In this document: piece after piece, positions 42,209 through 51,810 of the stretch
Numbering within the stretch: position 1 is the stretch's first letter
Layout: each line of letters starts with the position of its first letter
From: Kalymmatonema hyalinum WJT4-NPBG1
Lineage (GTDB): Bacteria; Cyanobacteriota; Cyanobacteriia; Cyanobacteriales; Nostocaceae
Length of the DNA: 64,000 nt
Assembly: GCA_019359075.1 (NCBI GenBank)
Contig: JAHHIB010000042.1
Span: forward strand, 1 to 64,000
Direction: 5' to 3'
Made by a program: the position numbers and the translations under genes
Notes under the pieces: model-generated
What the model was told of the DNA's origin: nothing
The model's input: only the letters and a program-made list of their open reading frames with translations
Database searches by the model: none

Positions 42209-42536
42209 TGGAGTGGTACAGAATTTTTTAAATAAATCATCTCAACGCGCCGAAGCGTAACTTAGAAGCACCCTTTCGGCTTATTTATTTCCGATAATCC
42301 GGTCGGAATTAAGAGGAATAGTTTGATTTTAACATGGCAAAAAGCTGGGTTTTTCAGTGATGTAACACTTAGATAAACCCAGCAATATTACTTATACTAT
42401 AGTTAGGAGTTATAACTTGCCATTTGACGCATTTAAATAGGCAAATGGTTTGTCTATAATTCTTGACTTTACAGGAGTTAACCTCCTGTAAGCATTGGTT
42501 AAGCTGTATGTTCAACCTGACACTTGAACTACAGCT
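42209..42536. other. Intergenic region with two hairpins
   Basis: Contains sir's upstream region and the 3' end of the barrel-like gene. TTACAGGAG-TTAAC-CTCCTGTAA (42469-42491) and AAGCTGTA...TACAGCTT (42501-42537, reaching the stop codon of the next gene) are hairpins that may end its transcription. No gene seen. Confidence 0.45.
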
Positions 42537-43082
42537 TTATTTAAAGCGATAGCCTAGACCACCATTGATGCTGAGGGCAGAAGCAGGGCTATTTTTGTAA
42601 GCATCAATTCCTACGGTAGCGTTGCTGTAGAGCATAAAGCTATTACCAAGTTCTGATTCTACGCCAGCAGTCAGCGCTAGTCCATCTTTGTTGCCCAACG
42701 GACTTGGTTTGCCCTTGTCCTCTACAAAAGAGTAACCAACACCTACGAAAGCATTGGTACCTTTTGCAATCCCTAGGTCTGCGGAAACTTGTGGGATAAT
42801 AGCAGCTGTTTCATTGCCCCAAAGGACATGACCACGTGCAGACAAAGGTGTGTCTCCTAATTTCACGCGACCTGTAACATTTCCGCCAATTGCTGCAGCA
42901 TCATTGTTTTGCCCACCATTGGTAACACCAGCAGAAACACCAACACCAACATAGTTAGCATCAGTACCCTTTTGTGTTGGTTGAGGCAAAGCAGAAGCTT
43001 GACCAGCCGAGAGAAAAATAGGAGCAACTACCACAGAGGACAATGCAGAAATTGTCACAAAGGATTTAAGCAACCGTTTCAT
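42537..43082 (-). CDS. Exported beta-barrel-like protein
   Basis: 181 residues from the ATG at 43082; an upstream in-frame TTG at 43094 is less likely. A clear signal peptide (MKRLLKSFVTISALSSVVVA...SAGQASA) precedes alternating-residue strands (YVGVGVSAGVTNGG, AFVGVGYSF, LTAGVESELG) and a C-terminal GGLGYRFK, as in outer-membrane barrels that end in an aromatic residue, although Lys is last here. About eight strands fit the length. Function unknown; porin-like or adhesin roles are possible. Transcribed alone. Confidence 0.8.
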   Translation of the reverse strand: MKRLLKSFVTISALSSVVVAPIFLSAGQASALPQPTQKGTDANYVGVGVSAGVTNGGQNNDAAAIGGNVTGRVKLGDTPLSARGHVLWGNETAAIIPQVSADLGIAKGTNAFVGVGYSFVEDKGKPSPLGNKDGLALTAGVESELGNSFMLYSNATVGIDAYKNSPASALSINGGLGYRFK

Positions 43083-43339
43083 AATCTTTACCAAATGTTG
43101 TAGGTATTGCTTTTAAATCCAAGGTCGAAAAACTAACCAAAATGTTCCATGTAATTTGAAAATTTTTTTTCTTATCTGTTCCTATTGATGCTGAATACTT
43201 CAACGTATGTTTTTCTAGTTTTTTTGTTAGAAAGCTATTATCAATACAGGACACAATCCGGCTGTCCGGTGTTTTTGTTTCAAAATAGACACTTTTTTGA
43301 GTGTCACATTAATCAAGCATCATTTATCAGTATTCAGTA

Positions 43340-43681
43340 AGCAACGCAATTAAATTTTCGCCCCCACTGTCTGAGGTAACGTTGAGTGCAAAAGCTTTGG
43401 CAGACAGTGTTTTATTTCAAGTTCAAGATACTGGACGAGGCATTCCTAGTGATAAGGTAGAAACTATATTTGGACGATTTCAACAGGTCGATGCTAGCGA
43501 TTCTCGTCAAAAAGGAGGAACAGGTTTAGGCTTAGCTATCTGTCGTAGCATTGTACAAGAGCACGGTGGCAGAATTTGGGCTCAAAGTGTTTTAGGAAAA
43601 GGTAGTATTTTCTATTTCACTTGCCAAACGGTTGAGGCGCTCCATCGATTCATCTCAATTGAAGTAGGAAAGACTACTCAA
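43340..43681 (+). pseudogene. Histidine kinase ATPase-domain remnant
   Basis: The frame reads SNAIKFSPPLSEVTLSAK (N box), DTGRGIP (G1), FGRFQQVD (F box) and GGTGLGLAIC (G2), then FYFTCQ. This is the C-terminal two thirds of an HATPase_c domain. The H box, dimerisation helices and sensor region are missing, and the frame upstream meets TAA at 43312. No kinase activity is possible on its own because the phosphorylatable His is absent. Confidence 0.85.
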
Positions 43682-44380
43682 TCGGTTCAAAAAAAACAAA
43701 TACAAAAGCATCAAATGTTACCATTAAACAGACCTCCACTCGATCCGTATCCACTGAGTCCCTACGTCGCTTGGGCAGGCAAGCGTAATCGTGATACGCT
43801 CCTGGAAATGTTCAAGCAAAGGCTACCCAAAAACGAAGGTCATGTTCTAGAGTTCGCTTCTGGTAGCGGTATGCACATCAATTACTTCGCACCCCATTTT
43901 CAGCACTTGAGTTTTCAGCCCTCGGACATAAATTCTGAGGTGTTTGAAAACATTAGGCAATTGACCCAAGAGACTGAAACTAAAAACGTCCAACCGCCAA
44001 TACAGCTGGATTTGAAAGAGCCGCAAACTTGGTCAGTTTTAAATGGAAAAGAATTTGATGCCATTTTCTGTATCAATCTATTCCAGGTTGCACCAATCGC
44101 CATTGCGGATGGGATGATGGAGTGTACGGCAAACCTGCTTAAAAACAGTGGCTTGTTATTCATCTACGGTCCCTTTAAAGTAGATGGCAGGTACATTACA
44201 CCGTCAAATGAAGAATTTGACAGAACCCTTCTCTCCTACAAAGTACCAGAGTGGGGACTCAAGGACATCGCAGATATCACTTTCGCTGCACAAAAGCACG
44301 GGCTGGATTTGAAAGAAAGAATTGATATGCCATCTAATAATTTCACGCTTATTTACAGCTTCGCTCCAGAGGTAGGCTAA
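43382..44380 (+). CDS. DUF938 SAM-dependent methyltransferase, fused to the kinase remnant
   Basis: The continuous frame of 332 residues (TTG at 43382) joins the kinase remnant to a DUF938 class I methyltransferase starting about residue 112 (MLPLNRPPLDPYPLSPYVA, ATG at 43715). The SAM motif is LEFASGSGMHINYFAP; FDAIFCINLFQVAPI, LLFIYGPFKVDG and EWGLKDIADI are family landmarks. If translated from 43715 it is a normal 221-residue DUF938 protein; if from TTG it is a chimera with an ATP-binding fold. Substrate unknown. I believe the methyltransferase is real and the fusion is an accident of deletion, but no stop separates them. Confidence 0.8.
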   Translation: MSAKALADSVLFQVQDTGRGIPSDKVETIFGRFQQVDASDSRQKGGTGLGLAICRSIVQEHGGRIWAQSVLGKGSIFYFTCQTVEALHRFISIEVGKTTQSVQKKQIQKHQMLPLNRPPLDPYPLSPYVAWAGKRNRDTLLEMFKQRLPKNEGHVLEFASGSGMHINYFAPHFQHLSFQPSDINSEVFENIRQLTQETETKNVQPPIQLDLKEPQTWSVLNGKEFDAIFCINLFQVAPIAIADGMMECTANLLKNSGLLFIYGPFKVDGRYITPSNEEFDRTLLSYKVPEWGLKDIADITFAAQKHGLDLKERIDMPSNNFTLIYSFAPEVG

Positions 44381-44905
44381 ACCAGATTTAGGACACGCTC
44401 CGCGATCTGCCGAAGGCAGCAGCGAAGCTATCGCCACCTACAATAAAACCCCTCTTAGGGTAAGACTAAGCGAGGGGGTAGATGCTTTGGGGTTGTTCAT
44501 TCGTTTCGACATAGGTATCCTAAGTGACCAGACGTGACAATCTTGAGACAAAAGGAAAGAATTAGCTGATACCTCTGTGTACAGCACTCTTGATTAAGCC
44601 AAGCTTATCAATCCCAGAAAAAATCAGATTTTTTGGCGTGTCATTGATAAGTAAAAGTTAATTTTGGTCTTTTTACTGAATCTTCTCACTTTTTGTCCAA
44701 AGTCCAATCAGTAAACCTTTTGCAAAAAATAGGTTTAGGTTATTTGGAAGCATAAATACAAAAAAATCAATACAGATTCATTATCTGTGTGAGTGAGGGA
44801 GTATGGGAAAATATTTTTCCCTCCCTCTTTCTCTCCCTCACTCCCTCTTTCTCTCCCTCCCTCCATCCTCATCATTCCTCCTCACAAAGAAGGAGAAATG
44901 ATTAA
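44381..44905. other. Intergenic region: repeats, hairpin, polypyrimidine tract
   Basis: A palindromic repeat block (CTCCGCGATCTGCCGAAGGC, 44398 onward) is followed by a hairpin AACCCCTCTTAGG...CGAGGGGGT (44447-44481) that can end the methyltransferase transcript. From 44814 to 44880 the plus strand is an almost pure C/T tract built of CTCCCTC and TTTCT words, a possible triplex or slippage site. No gene seen. Confidence 0.5.
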
Positions 44906-45244
44906 TCAATACGGTAAGTCTGACGAGCTATTTTCACTACAAACGGTTTCCCTAGGTTGATAATAGCGGCAACCTTCGCATGGTCCGCTGGGATTGACAG
45001 CACAGCGCAAGTAGCCAGAACGGGCATTAAATTGGCAGCTGATGTCGCCAATGAGATAGCCGACTCCTTCGAGATAATAGCGATCGCTCGGATCGCTTAT
45101 GGTGTTCTGCCGTATTCGCCGTGCAGGAGAACTCATAGCTGCTCGCCTAAACTGCGAACGTGTTCTAGCCTGGGTTTTACGCATCAACCACAGGGAGAAT
45201 AGGGACGGTAAGAAACCAATGATAATAACCAAAAGTGTCTTCAC
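44906..45244 (-). CDS. DUF6464 family membrane protein
   Basis: A cyanobacterial protein with one N-terminal hydrophobic helix (KTLLVIIIGFLPSLFSLWLM), a basic stretch, and a Cys-rich end: GDISCQFNARSGYLRCAVNP, GPCEGCRYYQP. The C-x(n)-C...C-x2-C pattern suggests a small metal or Fe-S site. The open frame extends to an ATG at 45361, but relatives begin right at the hydrophobic helix, so I take the GTG at 45244 (AAGG upstream; 112 residues). Function unknown. Confidence 0.75.
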   Translation of the reverse strand: MKTLLVIIIGFLPSLFSLWLMRKTQARTRSQFRRAAMSSPARRIRQNTISDPSDRYYLEGVGYLIGDISCQFNARSGYLRCAVNPSGPCEGCRYYQPRETVCSENSSSDLPY

Positions 45245-45512
45245 TTCAACACCTTCTTTTGTTTGTGCGCTTATCGTCCCTGGTATTGCATCTTCGCGTT
45301 TAAGGATGCAACCGGTGGGAAATTCCGCGTGGAAGAAAGCTAACACTAGAATAAGTGTCAACTGCCACTTTTATCAGCATAACCGTTGCAACCCAAACCG
45401 TGCGTTTTAGTTGAATTTTAGTACCTTAAGATTTGTTTATAAGTCGCTCTTTGAGCTTGCACAAGTCTTACTTGAATAAAATAAAGCGATATGAAACTTG
45501 GCACACCTGACT

Positions 45513-46508
45513 ATGGCAATCACTAAAGAGTTGATTTTGAGTGGATTAGGTATGGCTGCTGTGGGATTACTCATTGCGGGAATTCTCTACCAAAGAGTGA
45601 GTGAAGGTATCGATAAACGCAAGTACCCTCCACCAGGTCAGCTCGTTGATGTCGGCGGGTTCCGTCTGCACCTCCAGTGTATTGGGCAAGGGACACCGAC
45701 TGTCGTAATGGATGCTGGCGCTGGTGCTCCCTCTATTTCGTGGGGGTTGGTGTCGTCTGAAATTGCTAAATTTACTCGTGTATGTATTTACGATAGAGCG
45801 GGTTTTGGTTGGAGCGAACCTAATCTCAAAAAGCCACGCACTAGCCAACAGAGTGTAGATGAGTTGCATCTTCTTTTAACTCAGGCTGGAATTAAGCCTC
45901 CTTACATCTTGGTTGGACACTCTTTAGGTGGAGCTAATATGCGCTTATATGCCAGTCAGTATCCAAAAGATGTTGTTGGATTAGTGTTAGTTGATTCTAC
46001 GCATGAGGATCAAATGACACCCCAAAGGTGGCAACAGAAAGAAAAGGAGTTGTGGCTCTATAAGGCTATGGGAATTGCTAACCGATTTGGTGTGTTGCGT
46101 TTAGTAGGCGAACTCAACTTACTGCCTTATCTTCAAGATATTAAGCAAGAGATCGAGAAATATCCACCCCAAGTGCAGGCTATGTTCGATACGTTCAAAT
46201 CGTACTGTTATCGAAAGCATTACTGGGCAACTGTGTACAGTGAAATGGCTACTTTGAAACAGAGCTTTGAGCAGGTGCGAGCAGTTAAATCATTAAGCAC
46301 TTTGCCTCTAATAGTGCTGACTCAAGGTGCTAAAGATTCAGATATGAGTAATGAGCGATGGCAGAGATGGCAAGAGCTTCAAGTGAATTTGACCAGTCTG
46401 TCATCAAATAGTCACCAAGTTATTGCCTCTAATAGTGGGCATCTCATCCCGTTAGATCAACCTGAGTTGGTTGTTGATGCTGTTCGTCAACTTGTTGAGA
46501 GATCCTGA
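45513..46508 (+). CDS. Alpha/beta hydrolase with N-terminal membrane anchor
   Basis: 331 residues from ATG 45513 (a TTG at 45498 is in frame). One N-terminal hydrophobic helix (LGMAAVGLLIAGILY) anchors it or serves as a signal. The hydrolase core has YDRAGFGWSEP, nucleophile elbow GHSLGG (Ser about 142), LVLVDSTHEDQ and catalytic His in SGHLIPLDQPELV. Close in style to proline iminopeptidase/haloalkane dehalogenase-type cyanobacterial enzymes; the substrate cannot be told. Confidence 0.87.
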   Translation: MAITKELILSGLGMAAVGLLIAGILYQRVSEGIDKRKYPPPGQLVDVGGFRLHLQCIGQGTPTVVMDAGAGAPSISWGLVSSEIAKFTRVCIYDRAGFGWSEPNLKKPRTSQQSVDELHLLLTQAGIKPPYILVGHSLGGANMRLYASQYPKDVVGLVLVDSTHEDQMTPQRWQQKEKELWLYKAMGIANRFGVLRLVGELNLLPYLQDIKQEIEKYPPQVQAMFDTFKSYCYRKHYWATVYSEMATLKQSFEQVRAVKSLSTLPLIVLTQGAKDSDMSNERWQRWQELQVNLTSLSSNSHQVIASNSGHLIPLDQPELVVDAVRQLVERS

Positions 46509-46615
46509 AGTTGTGAAAGCATCCCGAATTCTATAAAATTCTTGTGTAATACAGCACATTGCAAGTCAATGAAGTACAACGCGCTTTGTTTAAAAGCCAA
46601 GACACTAAGCCCTTT

Positions 46616-47248
46616 TTACTTCTGACTTCTGAACGGCAGTTGCTTTATGCCGGGGAACCCGTCCACCGCACTACCTCCTCCTGACTCCTGTTCGCGTAGC
46701 GTGTCCGCAGGACATATTCTGCTGTAATTCATTCTCCAATATTCGAGCTTATCTATGAGGATTGATTTAGTGATAACATTCACCCCGTTTCCTCGCCAAG
46801 CAATTTCTGGATCTGTTGTAAAAACAGCGCACTCTAATTGGTCTAGCTTGATATTCCAATACTGACTAAATCTACTTTTTAAAGTTATGACCTGCTCGAA
46901 TACTTTATTTCTGTGCTTATTTCTTCTTTTTCTTTCTGTTGCCCCGGTCGCTTCTGTATCAATAAATTTAGTTTCAACTATAAAAATTTTCCCAAAGGAA
47001 GTCAGATAAACAAAATCGCACTTTCCCAAATCTGTATAATCAGCAATTGGGGACTTTTCAAATAACAGTAATTCACAGCATGAAGGAAATATCTGTTTGA
47101 TATTCAAAAATAAATAAGCTTGCAACAGGAGTTCCTTGTCATAAGGAAAAGCGATAACCCCTTCAAAAAACCTTTTGATGTTTTCCTGAGATTGGGGTTG
47201 AATTTTTTTGCAATATACAACAAAGTTATTAACATCATCTGCGGTCAT
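46616..47248 (-). CDS. PD-(D/E)xK-like nuclease family hypothetical protein
   Basis: About 210 residues from the ATG at 47248 (AAGGAG 12 bases upstream; the frame opens to 47281). A helical N-terminus is followed by GKCDFVYLTSFGKIFIVETK, in which Asp, then Glu-x-Lys on the next strand, matches the PD-(D/E)xK metal-nuclease core. A basic helix (ERKRRNKHRNKVFEQV) follows. It could be a restriction-like or repair nuclease. The last 30 or so residues are encoded by a GCGTGTCCGCAGGAC-type palindromic repeat at 46670-46715, so the original C-terminus has been altered. No partner gene adjoins. Confidence 0.55.
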   Translation of the reverse strand: MTADDVNNFVVYCKKIQPQSQENIKRFFEGVIAFPYDKELLLQAYLFLNIKQIFPSCCELLLFEKSPIADYTDLGKCDFVYLTSFGKIFIVETKFIDTEATGATERKRRNKHRNKVFEQVITLKSRFSQYWNIKLDQLECAVFTTDPEIAWRGNGVNVITKSILIDKLEYWRMNYSRICPADTLREQESGGGSAVDGFPGIKQLPFRSQK

Positions 47249-47431
47249 GCAGTTTTTGCTCCTTCCCCTTTGTTGCCACACACACCTTCATGGCATAAAA
47301 AATATCATGTACACAAGGAAGATATCATCCGCATAAGTAACTAAAAAAACGATTCAACTATAAGTTACCTACGTTAATTTACTGATGACGCAAACGCAAA
47401 ATAGTTATCTAAGCTATTTGCTGTTTTTTAT

Positions 47432-47650
47432 AAGCTACTCCCTTCCAGCTAGAAGAATACCGATTAAATGAACCACGTTCAAAGCAGCGTGTCCTCTGGA
47501 CCACGTAGATCCACTCTTCGGCGTCCCTTCGGCTAGGACACGTTCGGCGGAAGCCGTCTCGTAAGTCCTGCGGACAGGCGCTCCTAAGAGTGCGTCTCCG
47601 ACAGGAGAAGAGAAGGAAGAACATAGGTAATCTTGTACCCAGAAGGGAAT
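47432..47650. repeat. Repeat element with ends like the 12345/13098 inverted repeat
   Basis: The left end GCTACTCCCTTCCAGCTAGA continuing AGAATACC matches 12345-12371 with few changes; the right end, reversed, reads TATTCCCTTCTGGGTACAAG then ATTACCTATG. The interior is packed with GGACACGTTCGGCGG / GTCCTGCGGACAGG palindromes and codes for nothing. It suggests a mobile repeat family with these ends. The remaining DNA of 47249-47784 shows no gene. Confidence 0.6.
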
Positions 47651-47784
47651 ATACTTTTTAAGCTTGCATACTTGCTCGTAACGGTCATAAGGAAAAAGGG
47701 GGTTCCCGCCGCCCGTGCGGACTAGCGTGGGTTGGGGGGATCAAGTCTTATCCGAACCGTATTGCTTTGCGGCGTCCTGTTTCA

Positions 47785-49131
47785 TCAAACATTAGTTAGC
47801 GATTGTACATGAGCAGAAAATCTGGCGTTTTGAAGAGCCTGAACAGTTGTTCTCGAATCCTGTACCCAAAATTGTCGTCCAAAACGGACAAGTTGACGGG
47901 AATTTCCGGCTTGTACAATTCCTATCACTGGTACTTTTGCTTTTTCTTTGTCTCCTGATTGTTCTTGCAAAATTGTTCTGAGGCGATGGTGTTCTTCAAT
48001 AGTCGCTGCTTGTTGGGTGTTGAGTTCCACCATCACCAGATGTACTGTTTCCACTGGTTCTACATCTTCAACAATCAATTGAGTTTGGTCTTCGCGTCGG
48101 TCTATTTTGCCCCAAATAATTAACCTAGAATCAACTAGAAGCAGTGAATTAATTCGCTCATAAATTTTGGGAAATACCACCGCTTCTGATTGTGCAGTTA
48201 AATCTTCTATTTGCAAAATCGCCATTGGATCGCCTTTTTTGGTCATCACTTTTTTAACGCCATTGAGCATGACAACCGCACAAATGGTACTTTCTTCTTT
48301 CTGTTCGCCAAGTTGCGAAAGGTTAATCGGAGCAAGAACACGCGCTGATTGGCGAATAGCTTTCAGAGGATGATCTGATACATAAAATCCCAAAAGTTCT
48401 TTTTCTCTGCGCAACTTTTCCTGTGGAGGAAAATCAGGAACTGGTTGAGCTTTGGGAGCAGATTCAAAGCTATTTTGAACTTTATTTTTATTATGAGAAA
48501 ATTCGCCACCGAACAAATCAAACAGATTTCCCTGTCCAGTCGCTCTATCTCTGGCACGCGATTGTGCCCAATCATACACTAAATTGAGATCTTGGATCAG
48601 TTGGTTGCGGTTGGAGTCGATTTTATCAAAGGCTCCACAGTAAATGAGTGATTCCAAAGTGCGACGGTTAACAGTACCCAAATCCACGCGATCGCAAAAA
48701 TCACCCAAGGATTTAAACTCTCCTTTTTCTCTCACTTCCAAAATACACGCTATTGCGTTCTGTCCCACGTTACGAACAGCGGACAGTCCAAACAAAATCT
48801 TTCCACTTGACGGTGTAAAATCCACCTCAGAGCGATTGATATCTGGCGGTTCTATCTGAATATTCATACTCATACAGGTGGAAATATATTTCTGCACCTT
48901 GTCTGTGTCGTCACTGTTAGCCGTCAACAGCGCCGCCATATATTCCAATGGATAGTTAGCTTTCAAATACGCAGTTTGATATGTTACATAGCCATATGCC
49001 GTAGAATGGGATTTATTGAAGCAATTGGAAGCTATGAAGCCATTTTTAGTAACAAAATTATGATCCCGTTCTACGCCAACATCATAGACATTTCCCGTAT
49101 TTAATGATTTACGTGTTAAAATTTTAACCAT
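47785..49131 (-). CDS. dnaE: DNA polymerase III alpha, C-terminal half with split C-intein
   Basis: 448 residues. The first 36 (MVKILTRKSLNTGNVYDVGV, then ERDHNFVTKNGFIASN) are the C-intein of the naturally split cyanobacterial DnaE intein, followed by the +1 nucleophile in CFNKSHS. The rest is the C-terminal part of the alpha subunit: fingers-end helices, helix-hairpin-helix (SLGDFCDRVDLGTVNRRTLE), and the OB-fold (CAVVMLNGVKKVMTKKGDPM). The N-terminal DnaE-N gene lies elsewhere; protein trans-splicing joins the two. Starting exactly at the intein Met confirms it is not a truncated gene. Confidence 0.97.
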   Translation of the reverse strand: MVKILTRKSLNTGNVYDVGVERDHNFVTKNGFIASNCFNKSHSTAYGYVTYQTAYLKANYPLEYMAALLTANSDDTDKVQKYISTCMSMNIQIEPPDINRSEVDFTPSSGKILFGLSAVRNVGQNAIACILEVREKGEFKSLGDFCDRVDLGTVNRRTLESLIYCGAFDKIDSNRNQLIQDLNLVYDWAQSRARDRATGQGNLFDLFGGEFSHNKNKVQNSFESAPKAQPVPDFPPQEKLRREKELLGFYVSDHPLKAIRQSARVLAPINLSQLGEQKEESTICAVVMLNGVKKVMTKKGDPMAILQIEDLTAQSEAVVFPKIYERINSLLLVDSRLIIWGKIDRREDQTQLIVEDVEPVETVHLVMVELNTQQAATIEEHHRLRTILQEQSGDKEKAKVPVIGIVQAGNSRQLVRFGRQFWVQDSRTTVQALQNARFSAHVQSLTNV

Positions 49132-49328
49132 TTTATTAATTTCCTAAAAGCTATAAAATTGTCAAGAACAAAAGCCTTCTGACTGGAAGAATAATTAAGC
49201 TGATGAGCGTATATATCTTAATTTAGTTCAAGCCGCCTTTAAGTTGAATATCTGCACGGCTGAATACCTTGAGCAGGAATCGTCAAAATGTACTAAAATC
49301 AAGGACTTGAGTCGTATAGGGAGCAATC

Positions 49329-50783
49329 ATGGCGTCCATCCGCGAGTTGCACACACAGCTAATCAAGAAAGAACGTTCTGCCGTTGAAATTACTCAAGAA
49401 GCAATAGAGCGCATTCAAGCAATAGAACCAAAATTGCACAGTTTTTTATGCGTTACTGCTGAACAGGCTGTAACGCAAGCGCGGAATGTAGATGCTAAAA
49501 TCGCCCGTGGGGAAGAAATCGGTATTTTAGCAGGGATTCCGATTGGGATCAAAGATAATATGTGTACTAAGGGAATTCCCACCACCTGCGCTTCTCGAAT
49601 TCTGGAAAATTTTGTACCGCCTTATGAATCAACTGTCACCCAAAAACTGGTAGATGCTGGTGCGGTGATGGTAGGAAAAACCAATTTGGATGAGTTTGCT
49701 ATGGGGGGTTCTACGGAAAACTCTGCCTTCAAACTCACCGGCAATCCTTGGGATTTGTCAAGGGTTCCTGGAGGTTCTTCTGGCGGTTCAGCCGCAGCGG
49801 TAGCAGCAGGAGAATGTGTTGTCTCGCTAGGTTCCGATACTGGCGGTTCGATTAGACAACCAGCGTCTTTCTGCGGTGTTGTGGGGATGAAACCAACTTA
49901 TGGACTGGTTTCTCGCTATGGTTTGGTGGCTTTTGCTTCATCTTTAGACCAAATTGGACCATTTGCACGCACAGTAGAAGATGCAGCGATATTATTGCAG
50001 GCGATCGCCGGTCATGATCCCAAAGATTCCACCAGCCTGAAAGTCGAAATTCCCGACTACACCGCCAATTTAAAACCAGATTTCCCCAAAGGAAAGCTAA
50101 AAATTGGTGTCATTAAAGAAACCTTTGGTCAAGGCTTGGATTCACAAGTCGAAGAAGCTGTTAAGAAGGCGATCGAACAATTAAAAGAATTGGGAGCGGA
50201 AATTCAAGAAATCTCCTGTCCTCGGTTCCGCTATGGCTTACCGAGCTATTACGTAATCGCCCCATCTGAAGCATCAGCAAACCTAGCTCGCTACGACGGC
50301 GTTAAGTATGGCTACCGCGCTCCTGACGCAGATAATTTGATATCAATGTATAGTCGCACCCGTGCTGCTGGTTTCGGTGCAGAAGTCAAACGCCGGATTA
50401 TGATTGGAACTTACACCCTGTCAGCTGGTTATTACGATGCTTACTATCTGAAAGCGCAAAAAGTTCGCACCCTGATTAAACAAGACTTTGAAAAAGCTTT
50501 TGAAAAAGTTGATGTTTTAGTCAGTCCCACAGCTCCCACCACTGCATTTAAAGCAGGGGAAAAAACCGCTGATCCTTTGAGTATGTACTTAGTTGATTTG
50601 ATGACTATTCCCGTCAATCTTGCTGGTTTACCGGGTTTAAGCGTGCCATGTGGTTTTGATAACAATGGGTTACCAATTGGTTTGCAGCTTATCAGCAATG
50701 TGTTGCGAGAAGATCAACTGTTTCAAGTCGCTTATGCTTATGAGCAATCAACGACTTGGCATCTACGCACGCCGCAACTATAG
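49329..50783 (+). CDS. gatA: Asp/Glu-tRNA amidotransferase subunit A
   Basis: 484 residues of the amidase signature family; GatA releases ammonia from glutamine to convert Glu-tRNA(Gln) to Gln-tRNA(Gln). The Ser-cisSer-Lys triad is intact: K75 (PIGIKDN), S150 (VPGGSSGGS) and S174 ([11 protein letters not shown]). Full family length. It is monocistronic here, with gatB and gatC elsewhere, as is common in cyanobacteria. Confidence 0.97.
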   Translation: MASIRELHTQLIKKERSAVEITQEAIERIQAIEPKLHSFLCVTAEQAVTQARNVDAKIARGEEIGILAGIPIGIKDNMCTKGIPTTCASRILENFVPPYESTVTQKLVDAGAVMVGKTNLDEFAMGGSTENSAFKLTGNPWDLSRVPGGSSGGSAAAVAAGECVVSLGSDTGGSIRQPASFCGVVGMKPTYGLVSRYGLVAFASSLDQIGPFARTVEDAAILLQAIAGHDPKDSTSLKVEIPDYTANLKPDFPKGKLKIGVIKETFGQGLDSQVEEAVKKAIEQLKELGAEIQEISCPRFRYGLPSYYVIAPSEASANLARYDGVKYGYRAPDADNLISMYSRTRAAGFGAEVKRRIMIGTYTLSAGYYDAYYLKAQKVRTLIKQDFEKAFEKVDVLVSPTAPTTAFKAGEKTADPLSMYLVDLMTIPVNLAGLPGLSVPCGFDNNGLPIGLQLISNVLREDQLFQVAYAYEQSTTWHLRTPQL

Positions 50784-50823
50784 TTAAGAGTCATTTGTCT
50801 TAGTACTAATGTCTTACTCATGT

Positions 50824-51810
50824 CTATTGACTATTAACAGTTTCTGGTGTGTTATTTGTTTCTGGAGTTTCTGAAGTTTCTGGGGTTTCTGGAGTAAATG
50901 TAACTTGCTTCACACTCCCCATACTTCCCAATGGTGTTGGTTGCTTGTTATTAGTAGAAACCAATACCGCACCAGCATTTCCAGAACGGATAGTCAACTC
51001 TTTTGTTGCTGTCCAGGTTTTCTTATCTCCCTTGTTTAACTCCCCTTCAAATTCAGTTTTGCCATCCACTTTCACTCGCACCCATGATTTGTCTTGCAGC
51101 TCAAGAGTCACTTCAACAGGAGTCGTCTGTGCTGTAGGAGATGCGGTTGGACTTAGAGTGCTGGGTTCTGTAATAGGTGTCGCTTGTATTGAGGGGGATG
51201 GAACTGGAGCGATCGCACCTGCTGCAGCTGATTCCTTGGTTGTCGTTGAGGCGACAGGTGAACTAGCTTTTGGCTTGGAGGATGATGCTAATGATGAAGT
51301 CTTAGGTGCAAATTCTGTTTTTTGTTCAGAAGCAAGCGGTGAGGATTTCTTTTGACTAGAAGATTCAACTGAACGTTGTGGATTGAGAATATAAAACAGT
51401 CCAAAGGAGGCGACTGCTATTAACACGGCGTAGGGAACAGCAAGAGGTATGTATAAACTTGGTTTTTTATCTAACTCCTGATTATCATGATTGGGTTCTT
51501 GAGGAGGAGAACAAATACTTGCAACAGTTTTTGCTAAAGCAGTACCATCTAGTCCCATAGCATCTCCATAGCGGCGGATGAACCCTTGGACATAAATAGG
51601 CTCTGGCAATACTTCAAATCGCCCTTCTTCTATAGCTTCTAAGAAAGCTAATCGAATACGTGTGTAAGCTGCTAGTTCTTCTAAACGTATCGATTTTTCT
51701 TCGCGTACTTCCCGTAGATGTGCAACGACTTCCTTGAGTTCCTCTTCTTGAGCCTCGTTTAACAGCTTCACCGTCTTCTCCTCTTTTGTTGCTAACGTTT
51801 TATCATTCAA
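50824..51810 (-). CDS. RodZ-like HTH membrane protein
   Basis: 328 residues. N-terminal Cro/C1-type helix-turn-helix (HTH_25; LREVREEKSIRLEELAAYT, then EEGRFEVLPEPIYVQGFIRRYG), one transmembrane helix at about 118-142, a long Ser/Pro/Thr-rich spacer and a DUF4115-type beta domain (VTLELQDKSWVRVKVDGKTEFEG). This layout is that of RodZ, which links the MreB cytoskeleton to the wall machinery. The C-terminus ends in a run of TPETPETSETPET repeats encoded by a GTTTCTGGAGTTTCTGAA-type tandem repeat (50845-50895). A paralogue lies at 53215. Confidence 0.87.
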   Translation of the reverse strand: MNDKTLATKEEKTVKLLNEAQEEELKEVVAHLREVREEKSIRLEELAAYTRIRLAFLEAIEEGRFEVLPEPIYVQGFIRRYGDAMGLDGTALAKTVASICSPPQEPNHDNQELDKKPSLYIPLAVPYAVLIAVASFGLFYILNPQRSVESSSQKKSSPLASEQKTEFAPKTSSLASSSKPKASSPVASTTTKESAAAGAIAPVPSPSIQATPITEPSTLSPTASPTAQTTPVEVTLELQDKSWVRVKVDGKTEFEGELNKGDKKTWTATKELTIRSGNAGAVLVSTNNKQPTPLGSMGSVKQVTFTPETPETSETPETNNTPETVNSQ

